Below, piece by piece: positions 34,406 through 44,654 of a stretch of 64,000 bases of DNA (within the stretch, counting starts at the first letter, position 1; each line of letters starts with the position of its first letter). The translations under genes were made by a program, and so were the position numbers. This DNA is from Ignavibacteriales bacterium (lineage in GTDB: Bacteria > Bacteroidota > Ignavibacteria > Ignavibacteriales > Ignavibacteriaceae): the NCBI GenBank assembly GCA_016707585.1, contig JADJHL010000008.1, forward strand, positions 434,001-498,000, given 5' to 3'. The notes below the pieces were generated by a model that did no database searches, was not told where the DNA came from, and saw nothing but the letters and a program-made list of their open reading frames with translations.

Positions 34406-36246
34406 ATGAGAAGGGTAACGTTATTTCTTTTTATTATATTTTCAATCACTTCACTTTATTCTCAACAATTCCATTCGTTGGATGGAATTGAAAGTCCTGC
34501 AGGACAAACAATTCTAATTTATAGATTAGGCTCCGACCAATATATATACAATCCAATTTATAAGTTTAATGTTCAAAGCAGTTATGAAAAACCGATAATG
34601 GATGCACATTCAATTTTATATCCCTCCGGGACAGATATAAAATCAATTTGGGACTTTGAGTTTTTTCAAAATGATACTTCAAACTTTATAAATATTGGTG
34701 ATTTAATTTATGTTGATTATGGATCATATATCGCCAAAAATGATTCTGTTAGTTTTTGGTTATTTATGACCATTTTATAAAATCGATATTTCTAAGCAAA
34801 ATCAACAAAATGTATTTGTATTTAATGGTTCATTTCCAATTAGAAGTTGGGACGGCGGCTTAACTTTCCCAATTGATTCTATCGGAGCAATCACAAATTT
34901 TGCTCCATTCGCATTATCTGATTTTGATGATCAAGTAATGTTTGGAGTTGACGAATTTGGAAACTTTGCACGAAATGCTGAAGTCGTTGATACATCAAAT
35001 TGTATGGATTGATCAATTTTTCAAAATGTTGTTTGATGCAAACCAATTTCACATTTACAGGGTTAACAAAACTTACGGCGGATATTCATTAAATGTTTCC
35101 AATAATAAAGGTAATGCTTTTACCTGGACGAAGACTTATCAAAGTGAAAATCCAATTTATGTTGCAATCGATTCAACACAATCTGGTGTCCTATATCTAG
35201 CCGATGGAAGAAAAATTTATAAATCTATAAATAATGGATATGATTTTGTACTTTATAAAAGTTTACCAAGTAAACTCGTTGGCATATACAAAAAACCAGA
35301 TTCAGAAATTATTTATGCGGCTTCAAAGAGTATGATTTTTAAGATTACTCCCGATTCCATTACAATTATTAAATCTTTTTCATTTCCAGAAGACGAATAC
35401 AGTTGGTTTCCGTTAGCAGTTGGAAATAAATGGGTTTATAATCAATATTGGTTTGATGAAGGTTGGCCTGGACCACCAATTGTTACTTTTGTAGGTACAA
35501 AAAATATGGAAGTTACAAAGGATACAACAATAGAAAATAAAAAATATTTTGTTGTTGAAAATGAGTACATATCATTTGAAGTATTTCAACCAAGAATGTT
35601 TTTACGCGTTGATTCAGTAACGGGGTTAATATATCGGTATTGGCAAGAACTTAATGGAGAATATATTTTTCATAATCTAAATCCAGAAATTGGCGATACT
35701 ATTTTTCATCCCGCATTTCAAGAAAATCCTTTTTACATTCTTGAAGATGAACAACCAATTAATTATTTAGGAATTGATACATATGAAAGAAGATACTGGG
35801 AATATCTGCCTTGTAGTTGTTATCATACATTAATAAAAGGGTTCGGTTTAGCGAGAACTTTTTTTAGTGAATTTGGAGGAAGTGAAAGCACTTTAAAAGG
35901 TTGTGTTATTAATGGAGTTCTTTACGGCGATACTACTTTTGTTGTTGATGTTGATGATAAATTAAATCTAATACCAACTGAATATAAACTAGAACAAAAC
36001 TATCCAAACCCATTTAATCCAAGTACGAAAATTAGTTATCAGTTACCAGTTTCTGGCAATGTAACATTAAAAGTATTTGATGTACTTGGAAGAGAAGTTG
36101 CAACTTTAGTTGATGAATACAGAGATGCGGGAAGTTACAATTTAGAATTTAGAATTGAGAATTTAGAATTAAGTTCAGGAATTTATTTCTATCAACTTAA
36201 AGCAGGTGAGTTTGTTGAAACTAAAAAAATGTTGTTAATCAAATAG
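34406..36246 (+). CDS. T9SS-exported protein 1, frame broken twice
   Basis: A 612-residue secreted protein once two single-base insertions are removed (one T at 34773-34776 and one T at 35000-35001). Signal peptide (FLFIIFSITSLYSQ), a beta-propeller-like middle (SWDGGLTFP; TYGGYSLNVSNNKGNAFTW; KSINNGYDF, the sequence pattern of sortilin/BNR-type repeats) and a C-terminal T9SS sorting domain, LEQNYPNPFNPSTKISYQLP to KKMLLIK. I chose ATG 34406 after a GGGAGG site. The sorting domain DNA nearly matches that of the next four genes. Function unknown. Confidence 0.75.
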
Positions 36247-36253
36247 GCACAAA

Positions 36254-38011
36254 ATGAAAAAGTTTTTCTTTCTTTATTTACTACTCTTTACTACAATATC
36301 CATTGGCCAAATTCTAGATACTCTTTGGACAAGAACATATGGAGGACTTAATCAAGAAGTGGGTGTTTGTATTGAAGAGTTAGAAGATCGAAGTATCATA
36401 ATGTGCGGAAAAACAAATTCATATGGGGCAGGGGCATATGATATTTACGTCATTAAATCTAATATGCAAGGAGATACTCTTTGGACCAAAACATTTGGTG
36501 GAGTAAATGATGAATCAGCAAATAAAATATTATATACACAGGATAAGGGATTTATAATCATTGGGTCCTCAAGTTCATTTGGATTTGGTTTATCGGATAT
36601 TTTATTATTAAAATTAGATTCATTAGGTAGGACAGAGTGGTATAAAACTTTTGGTGATAGTCTAAATCAATTTGCTAGCGATATTGCACCAACATTGGAT
36701 GGAGGATACATAATTTCTGGAAATCGAGATGGGGATTATGCACTTAACGAAGGATGGTTAATTAAAATTGATTCAATTGGTAATTTACATTGGGACTATA
36801 TTTTTGAGGCGATTTGTGGTTCTGAACAGTATTTACAATCAGTTATAGAAATCAGTGATACCAGTTATTTGGTTTCCGGTACTAACTTAATACCGATGTA
36901 TCCATTTGGAAGGCTATCACGTTATTTTTTATCAAAATTCGATAAATATGGTGCAATCGTTTTTACAAAAGAATATACACACAACGGTCTTGATTTAAAT
37001 AGATGCTTAATTATCACAAAAGATAGCTGTATTATTCTTGCTGGTACATCTTTTTTAAGTCCTGCTGGTCGTTCGAATGCTTGGTTAATTAAAGTAGATC
37101 AGGTTGGGAATGTTATTTGGGACACAATATTAGATGGCTCTCAAGAATATGTAAATTTTGCTTCTATTGATGAAAATTATAATTCTGATTTTTTTGTTAC
37201 TTTAAATTCAGCTATAGGATCTACCTCAATTAAAGATATCCAATTATTGAAACTGGATTACTTCGGAAATATAATCTCAGAAAGTCTATTTGGGGGGAAT
37301 GAAATTGATGAAGCAAATCATCTGATGATTGCCCGAGATAGTAGTATTTTAATCTTAGGAAGAACAAATTTCTTCGGAGCAGGTAATTATGACTTTTGGT
37401 TACTAAAAATTAAAGAACAGCCGGCTACAAATATTCGAATGAATTATCCTAATGGAGGGGAAAATTTATTAGCTCAGGACACATTAGAGATTTCTTGGAA
37501 TAGTATAAATGTTAATAAAATCAAACTTGAAATTAGTATTGATAGTGGGAAAACCTGGTCCCTGTTAGTTGATTCATTATTTAATTATGGAAGCTACAAT
37601 TGGGTAATTACTAACCAGTTCTTAGGAGATAGTTGTTTATTGAAAATAACTAATTTTGAAGATTCAGATATATTTGATGTTAGCGATAGTACCTTTAAGA
37701 TTCAGAATATTAATGATACAGAAGAAATTAAAAATAAACATTTTTATTATTCCTTATCTCAAAACTACCCAAACCCATTCAATCCAAGTACAATTATTAG
37801 TTACCAATTACCAAAAGCTTGTAATGTAACATTAAAAGTTTTTGATGTCCTTGGAAGGGAAGTAGCAACATTAGTTGATGAATATAGAAATGCAGGAAGC
37901 TATGATGTAGAATTTAGCATTGAGAATTTAGAATTAAGTACGGCAATATATTTCTATCAGTTAAAAGCTGGTGAATTTGTTGAAACTAAAAAAATGTTGT
38001 TATTGAAATAA
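36254..38011 (+). CDS. T9SS-exported repeat protein 2
   Basis: A 585-residue secreted protein. After a signal peptide (FLYLLLFTTISIGQ) come about seven units of roughly 50 residues with the core (I/L)xKxDxxGxxxW, for example IYVIKSNMQGDTLWTKTFGG, ILLLKLDSLGRTEWYKTFG and AWLIKVDQVGNVIWDTI, which suggests a beta-propeller of the delta-60/SBBP kind. An Ig-like segment (NGGENLLAQDTLEISWNS) precedes the T9SS sorting domain. Starts 7 bases after the previous stop, so it is in the same operon. Likely a cell-surface structural or binding protein. Confidence 0.82.
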   Translation: MKKFFFLYLLLFTTISIGQILDTLWTRTYGGLNQEVGVCIEELEDRSIIMCGKTNSYGAGAYDIYVIKSNMQGDTLWTKTFGGVNDESANKILYTQDKGFIIIGSSSSFGFGLSDILLLKLDSLGRTEWYKTFGDSLNQFASDIAPTLDGGYIISGNRDGDYALNEGWLIKIDSIGNLHWDYIFEAICGSEQYLQSVIEISDTSYLVSGTNLIPMYPFGRLSRYFLSKFDKYGAIVFTKEYTHNGLDLNRCLIITKDSCIILAGTSFLSPAGRSNAWLIKVDQVGNVIWDTILDGSQEYVNFASIDENYNSDFFVTLNSAIGSTSIKDIQLLKLDYFGNIISESLFGGNEIDEANHLMIARDSSILILGRTNFFGAGNYDFWLLKIKEQPATNIRMNYPNGGENLLAQDTLEISWNSINVNKIKLEISIDSGKTWSLLVDSLFNYGSYNWVITNQFLGDSCLLKITNFEDSDIFDVSDSTFKIQNINDTEEIKNKHFYYSLSQNYPNPFNPSTIISYQLPKACNVTLKVFDVLGREVATLVDEYRNAGSYDVEFSIENLELSTAIYFYQLKAGEFVETKKMLLLK

Positions 38012-38093
38012 TAATTGTAAATCTAACAATCTTGATGGTTTCTTTTGTAAAAACAAAACGATAGTTTTGATCCAGGTATTATGAAAGAAAACT

Positions 38094-41000
38094 ATGCGTA
38101 ATCAAATCATCAAAAAAATATTTTTATTTGTTGTTTTATCATTATTAGTAAATCCACTCTTTGCCCAAACAAATAACCAGGAGTTTAGATCAACCTGGGT
38201 AATAACCTGGGAGCATATCAGCCCAAATAAAACTGCTGAACAAAACAAAGCTACTATCCGAGAAATTCTTGATAATCATGTTAAAGCAAATATGACTTCA
38301 GTTTTATTTCAAATAAGACAAAGTGGAACTGCTTATTATCAATCTTTGTATGAACCGTGGGGATATTATGCCGGCTACACTTATCCGGGTTATGATCCTT
38401 TACAATATGCAATTGAAGAAGCGCATAAACGTGGGTTAGAATTACACGCGTGGTTTAATGTTTTTAATGTTTCTTCAACTTATTCAGGAACAATTTCAGT
38501 ACAACATCCCGAATGGATTTGCAGAGATCAAAATGGAAATCCAATGACTTCATTTATGGCCGCTTCACCTGGATTGCAAGCCGTAAGAGATTACACAATA
38601 AATGTTGCAATGGAAGTTGTAAAAAATTATGATATCGATGGATTGCATTTAGATTATATAAGATGGAATGAATATGACACAGATGATATGACTGATGCTC
38701 CAACAAAGATTGAGCAGGAAACAAAACTTGATGGAATATTTTCTGAACAAACAATTACTAAACTTACATCACCACAAAGTACAAATAGATTTTTATACGA
38801 TATTGAACATCCTTACAGTGCAGGTGTGCCTTCAGGTTTTTCTACCTGGGAAGATTGGTGGCGCTGGTCCGTTACACAGTTTGTAAAAGGGTTACACGAT
38901 TCAATTCAGGCTGTTAAGCCTTGGGTAAAATTATCTCCTGCTGCGCTTGGTAAATATAAATCTGGCGGTGCTACAGGCTGGAATGGTTATTATGTTGTAT
39001 ATCAAGATGCTGCTCTTTGGTTTAACGAAGGTTACATTGAGCAATTAACACCAATGCACTACCATTGGCTTACTGGCGAAGAGTTATTTAGTGCGATAAC
39101 ATCTGATTGGGAACCAAATATTCAGCAAGGAATTCAGGCTGGTAAAATTTATTCTTGTGGACCAGGCTCATACAGACTGGATGAAAATAATGTTTGGTCA
39201 AATCATATTGGAATTGTTGAAAGACTTAGAGATAAAACCTGGGTGGATGGTTACCAGTTTTTTAGTTATGGAACGTGGGACGCTTATGACTATTGGGATG
39301 AATCAGCTTCACTTTTCTTTAAGACAAAAGTAAAACTGAGAGAAGTTTTTTCAGTAAATCAGCCAATAGCGCCAACAATATCAATAACAAAAATTGATTC
39401 GCTTACTTATGATTTAAATGTTTTTCCTGATGGTGCTCAAACAAATAATCATTGGTTTGCAATTTATAGATCTGAAGACAACACACTTTCTGTTGATACT
39501 GATAAAATTGTTGATGTTCATTTTGGCAACTCAAATTATTCATTCAGGGATACATTTTCAGGTTTACAAAATTTTGATGAGAGCTACACATACTTTGCAA
39601 CTTGCCTAAATCGGTTTTGGAATGAATCACAAATTTCTAATTCAGTAATTACTGATTTGATTCCTTCATTTGCACCAACAGTTGTTTCTTCATTACCTGC
39701 ACAAAATGGTATAGTTTCTACCTCTGCCAATATTATAATAGAATTTTCAAAATCGATGGAAACAAATTCTTTTGTTGATAAAATTTTATTTACACCATCA
39801 ACTGAGATTACTTCTACAATTTGGAATAATGAAAATAAATCTCTTAAAATCATAACAGAAGATTTTGATTTTAACACTCAATACACTTTAAGGATAGATT
39901 CTTCTGTAACAGATGTTAATGGAAAATTGCTTGATGGAAATAATGATGGAATTCCCGGAGATCCGTTTGTACTAAATTTTAGTACGATGGAAGAAGATTT
40001 AATTGGTCCGCAAGTAACTTTTACTACCCCAGTTGATAATGATACAAGTGTTGATATAGGAAATATTATTACAGTGGTTTTTGATGAAGCTGTGGATAAC
40101 CAATCTTTAAGTAACAGTTCGATTACATTACTTGAAGATGGATTACAGATAAGTTTTAGTTTTCTCCATAATAAAACTTCAGATGGCAGAAGTGTATTAA
40201 ATATCCAGCCAACAACTCTATTTAAGCAAAGCAAAAATTATCAATTAACTCTCAGCAGTACAATTTCTGATACTTTAGGAAATATAATCGGAAATGATTG
40301 GAGTATTGATTTTAAGACCTCAAATTTTGGTTACCACGAAATTAAAATGATTGATAATTTTACAAATCCTGGCGATTGGCAACAACCAGGTTATAGTGGA
40401 TCAACAACTGGAATATTAGAATCAGGAACTCATTTTGAATATTCAAACACGATCTACTTGCCGAGTACAACTACAAAAAAATCTGCAAAGCTTTCTTATT
40501 TGTGGGATGAAAATGCAAGTGCATTTTTGATTCGTGAGTATTTAAAAAGTGGAACTCCACAAACAATTTATTTTGATACAAGTTATGTGCTTCAAAGTTA
40601 TGTTTATGGTGATGGAAGTAATTCCAAATTAAGATTTTGCATAGATGAATTCCAAATCTCAGCCTGGGGTGATCATGAAGTATCCAATTGGGTTAATGTA
40701 GATTGGTATGGTTGGAAATTAATTGAGTGGAAGTTAAATGATCCTTCAAGTGTTGGAATATGGATTGGGAATGAAATACTAACCGGACAGTATTTTAGAA
40801 TAGATAGCTATCAACTAACCAAAACAAGTGAAAGTACTTTATCAGGTATAATATATTTTGATGACTTACGTGCAGTTAAAAAAACTTCAAGTTTAACCGA
40901 TTGGAGTTATGATGGTAAAAATATTCCGAGTGATTTTAAACTTTTCCAAAACTACCCAAACCCATTTAATCCAAGTACAATTATTAGTTACCAATTACCA

Positions 41001-41219
41001 AAAGCTAGTAATGTAACATTAAAAGTATTTGATGTTCTTGGAAGAGAAGTAGCAACACTTGTTGAAGAGTATAAAAATGCAGGAAGTTATGAAGTTGAAT
41101 TTAATCCAGCATCCCCCATTGGGGCAGGCAATATCAAGAATCCAGCATCAGGAATTTATTTTTATCAACTAAAAGCCGGTGATTATGCTGAAACTAAAAA
41201 GATGATTTTAATCAAGTAA
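38094..41219 (+). CDS. T9SS-exported family 10-like glycosyl hydrolase (GHL10)
   Basis: A 1041-residue secreted enzyme. Signal peptide, then a GHL10-type TIM-barrel (residues about 25-420; EFRSTWVITWEHISPN, LHAWFNVFN, YDIDGLHLDYIRW), the family related to YngK. Two Ig-like domains of the Big_5 kind follow (SSLPAQNGIVSTSANIIIEFSKSM and TFTTPVDNDTSVDIGNIITV), then a carbohydrate-binding-like beta region and a T9SS sorting domain. The sorting domain has an unusual insertion, NPASPIGAGNIK, between its strands. Substrate is probably a peptidoglycan or polysaccharide, by family only. Confidence 0.85.
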   Translation: MRNQIIKKIFLFVVLSLLVNPLFAQTNNQEFRSTWVITWEHISPNKTAEQNKATIREILDNHVKANMTSVLFQIRQSGTAYYQSLYEPWGYYAGYTYPGYDPLQYAIEEAHKRGLELHAWFNVFNVSSTYSGTISVQHPEWICRDQNGNPMTSFMAASPGLQAVRDYTINVAMEVVKNYDIDGLHLDYIRWNEYDTDDMTDAPTKIEQETKLDGIFSEQTITKLTSPQSTNRFLYDIEHPYSAGVPSGFSTWEDWWRWSVTQFVKGLHDSIQAVKPWVKLSPAALGKYKSGGATGWNGYYVVYQDAALWFNEGYIEQLTPMHYHWLTGEELFSAITSDWEPNIQQGIQAGKIYSCGPGSYRLDENNVWSNHIGIVERLRDKTWVDGYQFFSYGTWDAYDYWDESASLFFKTKVKLREVFSVNQPIAPTISITKIDSLTYDLNVFPDGAQTNNHWFAIYRSEDNTLSVDTDKIVDVHFGNSNYSFRDTFSGLQNFDESYTYFATCLNRFWNESQISNSVITDLIPSFAPTVVSSLPAQNGIVSTSANIIIEFSKSMETNSFVDKILFTPSTEITSTIWNNENKSLKIITEDFDFNTQYTLRIDSSVTDVNGKLLDGNNDGIPGDPFVLNFSTMEEDLIGPQVTFTTPVDNDTSVDIGNIITVVFDEAVDNQSLSNSSITLLEDGLQISFSFLHNKTSDGRSVLNIQPTTLFKQSKNYQLTLSSTISDTLGNIIGNDWSIDFKTSNFGYHEIKMIDNFTNPGDWQQPGYSGSTTGILESGTHFEYSNTIYLPSTTTKKSAKLSYLWDENASAFLIREYLKSGTPQTIYFDTSYVLQSYVYGDGSNSKLRFCIDEFQISAWGDHEVSNWVNVDWYGWKLIEWKLNDPSSVGIWIGNEILTGQYFRIDSYQLTKTSESTLSGIIYFDDLRAVKKTSSLTDWSYDGKNIPSDFKLFQNYPNPFNPSTIISYQLPKASNVTLKVFDVLGREVATLVEEYKNAGSYEVEFNPASPIGAGNIKNPASGIYFYQLKAGDYAETKKMILIK

Positions 41220-41426
41220 ATTAAGGGGAGCTCGCTCTCCATTTAAATTACGCAAAAATTTCTTAGAGCAACGATCAGCCATCAACTCTAAGTGTTGTTT
41301 TAGTTAACCCAATTTACAATGTAATTTCTTTCCATCTTTGATTAATATGTAATCGTCCCCTGTAAAATGTTTAAAACTATAAATGCAATAAGAGAAATGA
41401 TTACCTTAAAATACAATTTGAATTCA

Positions 41427-41456
41427 TTGGACGAATTAAGTGATAAAATATATTTG
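41427..41456 (+). promoter_or_regulatory. Predicted Bacteroidota-type promoter
   Basis: TTG (41427-41429), spacer 19, TATATTTG (41449-41456), 40 bases before the GTG start at 41496. Makes the fourth T9SS gene separately transcribed. Confidence 0.62.
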
Positions 41457-41495
41457 TATTTTTATTTCTATAAATAATCATTTTAAGGAGAAAGA

Positions 41496-44400
41496 GTGAT
41501 AACAAAGAAATTATTCTTCGCCATTTTATTAATATTTATTTTTATTACTCCCTCTTTATTAACTGCAAAAGCAAATCTTAAAAACTCAAAAAATATAAAA
41601 TCAATTTTAGATGGTAACCTATCCGGTTTTGTCATTAGTCCTTATTTCAATGAACAGATATGTATGTTCAACTATGACCCTGAAATAAGAGTGTTTATTA
41701 GTGCACCGCCGCCAGGTGCATTTGATACCGGCAAACCAACGGAAATTGCTTTATTTGCACTTCCAAATGGAAATACAATTGAACATACCATTGGTAAATT
41801 ATTGAATCCTGGTGATGACTGGCATTATGATATTCAGCATATTGGTGCCCAAACCCGATTCCTTCGAGATCAATCGAATGATAATAATTTGGTTACTGTC
41901 TATTTGGAAACCACGCAGAGGAGTTGGCCAGCTTGGAAAGCAAAATATCCTAACAATCCTGCAATCATAAATTCATTAGTTAATTATCTAACTGGTCTTT
42001 TTTCAGATTACAATCCCTTTGTTGTCTTAACCGGGCATAGTGGAGGCGGAAGTTTTACTTTTGGATTTCTGGACAGCCAAAATGAAATACCAAATACTAT
42101 TAAACGAATTTCATTTCTCGATAGTAATTATGGATATGATGACAGTTATGGACCAAAATTATTAAGCTGGTTAAATGCTTCCCCAAATCATTTTTTAAGT
42201 GTAATTGCTTATAATGATAGTGTAGCTTTATATAATGGACAGCCTGTTGTTACACCAACAGGTGGAACCTGGTACAGAAGTAAAATGATGAAAAACTATC
42301 TCGATGATTATTTTCAATTTACTGAAGAAGAAAATGAAATATTCATAAAATACACTGCATTAAACGGAAGGATAAAGTTTATACTAAAGCAAAATCCCAA
42401 TAGAGTGATATTACATACAGTGCAAGTTGAACTTAATGGATTTATACAGGGGATGGTTTCAGGAACAGATAATGAAAATGTTGGTTATGAATATTATGGA
42501 CCTCGGGCATATTCACAATTTATTCAAACCGCTACTATTTTTCCCAGAATATTAATGATACCTCCAAGACCAAGTTATGCATTAACTGGTTCGCAATTTA
42601 TGCAGCAAGTAATAAATTTAACTTTTGAACAGCGAGAAATAGAAATATATAACCAAATATCAATCGGCAACATTCCTGAATTTTTTAGAACATTAACCAA
42701 AATTACAAACGTGTTTCAAGATAGTCTGGGAACAAATCACCTCTGTATTTATGAAGTTATGCCTGACTATCTGGCAATCGGGTCTGACGATGATTTTTGC
42801 AGAATACCGATGGGACCCATAACTGCTCAGAGACTTGCAAACTTATTTGGCTCAGTTATGCCAACTAGTAAGCTTGTTGATGATATATACAGCAAGTCAT
42901 TATTAAAATTAGCACCAGTAACTTATGATCCAGTTGGAAATCAAAACACTCTCGTTCCAAAATTTATTGAGCACAATCAGGCAATTGAAAATCAGCGTAT
43001 TAATGCAGGTGGTGTTCTTGGACAATTAATTAGCGGTATAAAAAAGGATGTTGTACTGAGTAATAAAATTGTGGACCCAACCAGACCTAATCACGTTGTA
43101 ATATATGGATGGCATCAATTAAATGGTGTTCCTATTCAACCGCTTTCAAATGTACACATTAATAGTTATGTTGATTACAGCCATGGTATCCGATTCCTAA
43201 ATAAAGAAATATTAATCGATGGTGTGGTTAAGAATATTGAAACAATTCTTGCTGATCCAATACTGTATAAAATGCTTAGTAATGAGATTGGCCCAATGAA
43301 TCAATCGAGTTATTTATTTAATACAAATTTACCTGCAAAACCAAAATCATTTGGAATAAAAACCGGAGGAATGAATAAACTAAATATAATCATAGGCAAT
43401 GAGCCCCTTGTTGAAAATTATAATGTTTTTATAAGTAATGATGGAGAAAATTTTCCTGCTCCAATCAATATGCCTGCAGGAAATCTTGTTCTGGATGGAT
43501 TAACAACAGATTCAGTTTATTTTGTAAAATTGGAAGCTGTTAATGTCTCTGGCAAATCTTCTCAATCAGAAGTTTTGGCAGGTGTCCCCTCTGGTTTAGT
43601 TGTTCCTAAAATACTAATTGTTAATGGTTTTGATAGAAGTTCTACCGGCAATACTTACAATTTTATTCGTCAACACGCAGACGCAATAAAATTTAATGGG
43701 GGTTATTTTGAATCGGCAACAAATGATGCAATAATTGATGGGACTTTTCAAATAAGTGATTATAATATTGCAGACTATATTTTAGGAGAAGAAAGCACAG
43801 TTGATGAAACATTCAGCTCGAATGAGCAAATACTGATAAAATCATTTCTAAATAACGGCGGGAAACTTTTCGTTTCCGGAAGTGAAATTGCCTGGGATTT
43901 AGATTACAAAGGATCTTCTGTGGATAAAGATTTTATATGGAATTATTTAAAGACCAAATACATAGCTGATGCGCCTTTTGGAGTTGCAGGAGTTTATTAC
44001 CAAGCCGAACCAACAAATAACTTACTATTCTCAGGCATCCCCTCTTTTTTTTTCGATGACGGTACACATGGAACAATAAATGTAAAGTATCCTGATGTGA
44101 TTAAAGGAATAAATGGCGGAATAGATTTTCTGAAATATTCTGATCTTGATACAACTGCAGGATATGCTGCATTGCTCTATAGTGGTAACTTCCCACAAGC
44201 CGTTCAACCCGGTAAGATTGCCTTTATCGGTTTCCCTTTTGAAACAATTTATCCTCAAGAAATTCGATATGAATTAATGAATAGACTGTTCAATTTTTTT
44301 GATCATGTAGAATCAACGCACCAAAATTATTCAGAGATTCCGAACCAATATTCACTAGATCAGAATTACCCAAACCCATTCAATCCAAGTACAATTATTA

Positions 44401-44612
44401 GTTACCAATTACCAAAAGCTAGTAATGTAACATTAAAAGTATTTGATGTTCTTGGAAGAGAAGTAGCTACACTTGTTGATGAATACAGAAATGCAGGAAG
44501 CTACGATGTAGAATTTAGAATTGAGAATTTAGAATTAAGTTCAGGAATTTATTTTTATCAACTAAAAGCCGGTGATTTTGTTGAAACTAAAAAAATGTTG
44601 TTGATAAAATGA
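41496..44612 (+). CDS. T9SS-exported protein 4 with alpha/beta-hydrolase-like domain
   Basis: A 1038-residue secreted protein starting at GTG after an AAGGAG site. An N-terminal region holds GHSGGG near residue 180, a GxSxG nucleophile elbow preceded by VVLTGHSGGGSF, so serine-hydrolase activity is plausible. It is followed by a long unassigned region, a fibronectin-III-like segment (about 650-710: NYNVFISNDGENFPAP...VYFVKLEAVN), a Rossmann/amidotransferase-like domain (KILIVNGFDRSSTGNTYN...LNNGGKLFVSGSEIAWDL) and a T9SS sorting domain. This domain set is unusual and I do not recognise an exact family. Confidence 0.75.
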   Translation: MITKKLFFAILLIFIFITPSLLTAKANLKNSKNIKSILDGNLSGFVISPYFNEQICMFNYDPEIRVFISAPPPGAFDTGKPTEIALFALPNGNTIEHTIGKLLNPGDDWHYDIQHIGAQTRFLRDQSNDNNLVTVYLETTQRSWPAWKAKYPNNPAIINSLVNYLTGLFSDYNPFVVLTGHSGGGSFTFGFLDSQNEIPNTIKRISFLDSNYGYDDSYGPKLLSWLNASPNHFLSVIAYNDSVALYNGQPVVTPTGGTWYRSKMMKNYLDDYFQFTEEENEIFIKYTALNGRIKFILKQNPNRVILHTVQVELNGFIQGMVSGTDNENVGYEYYGPRAYSQFIQTATIFPRILMIPPRPSYALTGSQFMQQVINLTFEQREIEIYNQISIGNIPEFFRTLTKITNVFQDSLGTNHLCIYEVMPDYLAIGSDDDFCRIPMGPITAQRLANLFGSVMPTSKLVDDIYSKSLLKLAPVTYDPVGNQNTLVPKFIEHNQAIENQRINAGGVLGQLISGIKKDVVLSNKIVDPTRPNHVVIYGWHQLNGVPIQPLSNVHINSYVDYSHGIRFLNKEILIDGVVKNIETILADPILYKMLSNEIGPMNQSSYLFNTNLPAKPKSFGIKTGGMNKLNIIIGNEPLVENYNVFISNDGENFPAPINMPAGNLVLDGLTTDSVYFVKLEAVNVSGKSSQSEVLAGVPSGLVVPKILIVNGFDRSSTGNTYNFIRQHADAIKFNGGYFESATNDAIIDGTFQISDYNIADYILGEESTVDETFSSNEQILIKSFLNNGGKLFVSGSEIAWDLDYKGSSVDKDFIWNYLKTKYIADAPFGVAGVYYQAEPTNNLLFSGIPSFFFDDGTHGTINVKYPDVIKGINGGIDFLKYSDLDTTAGYAALLYSGNFPQAVQPGKIAFIGFPFETIYPQEIRYELMNRLFNFFDHVESTHQNYSEIPNQYSLDQNYPNPFNPSTIISYQLPKASNVTLKVFDVLGREVATLVDEYRNAGSYDVEFRIENLELSSGIYFYQLKAGDFVETKKMLLIK

Positions 44613-44654
44613 AAATTTATTTCCTTAATCTTGTCTTGTTAAAAAAGGAATTTT

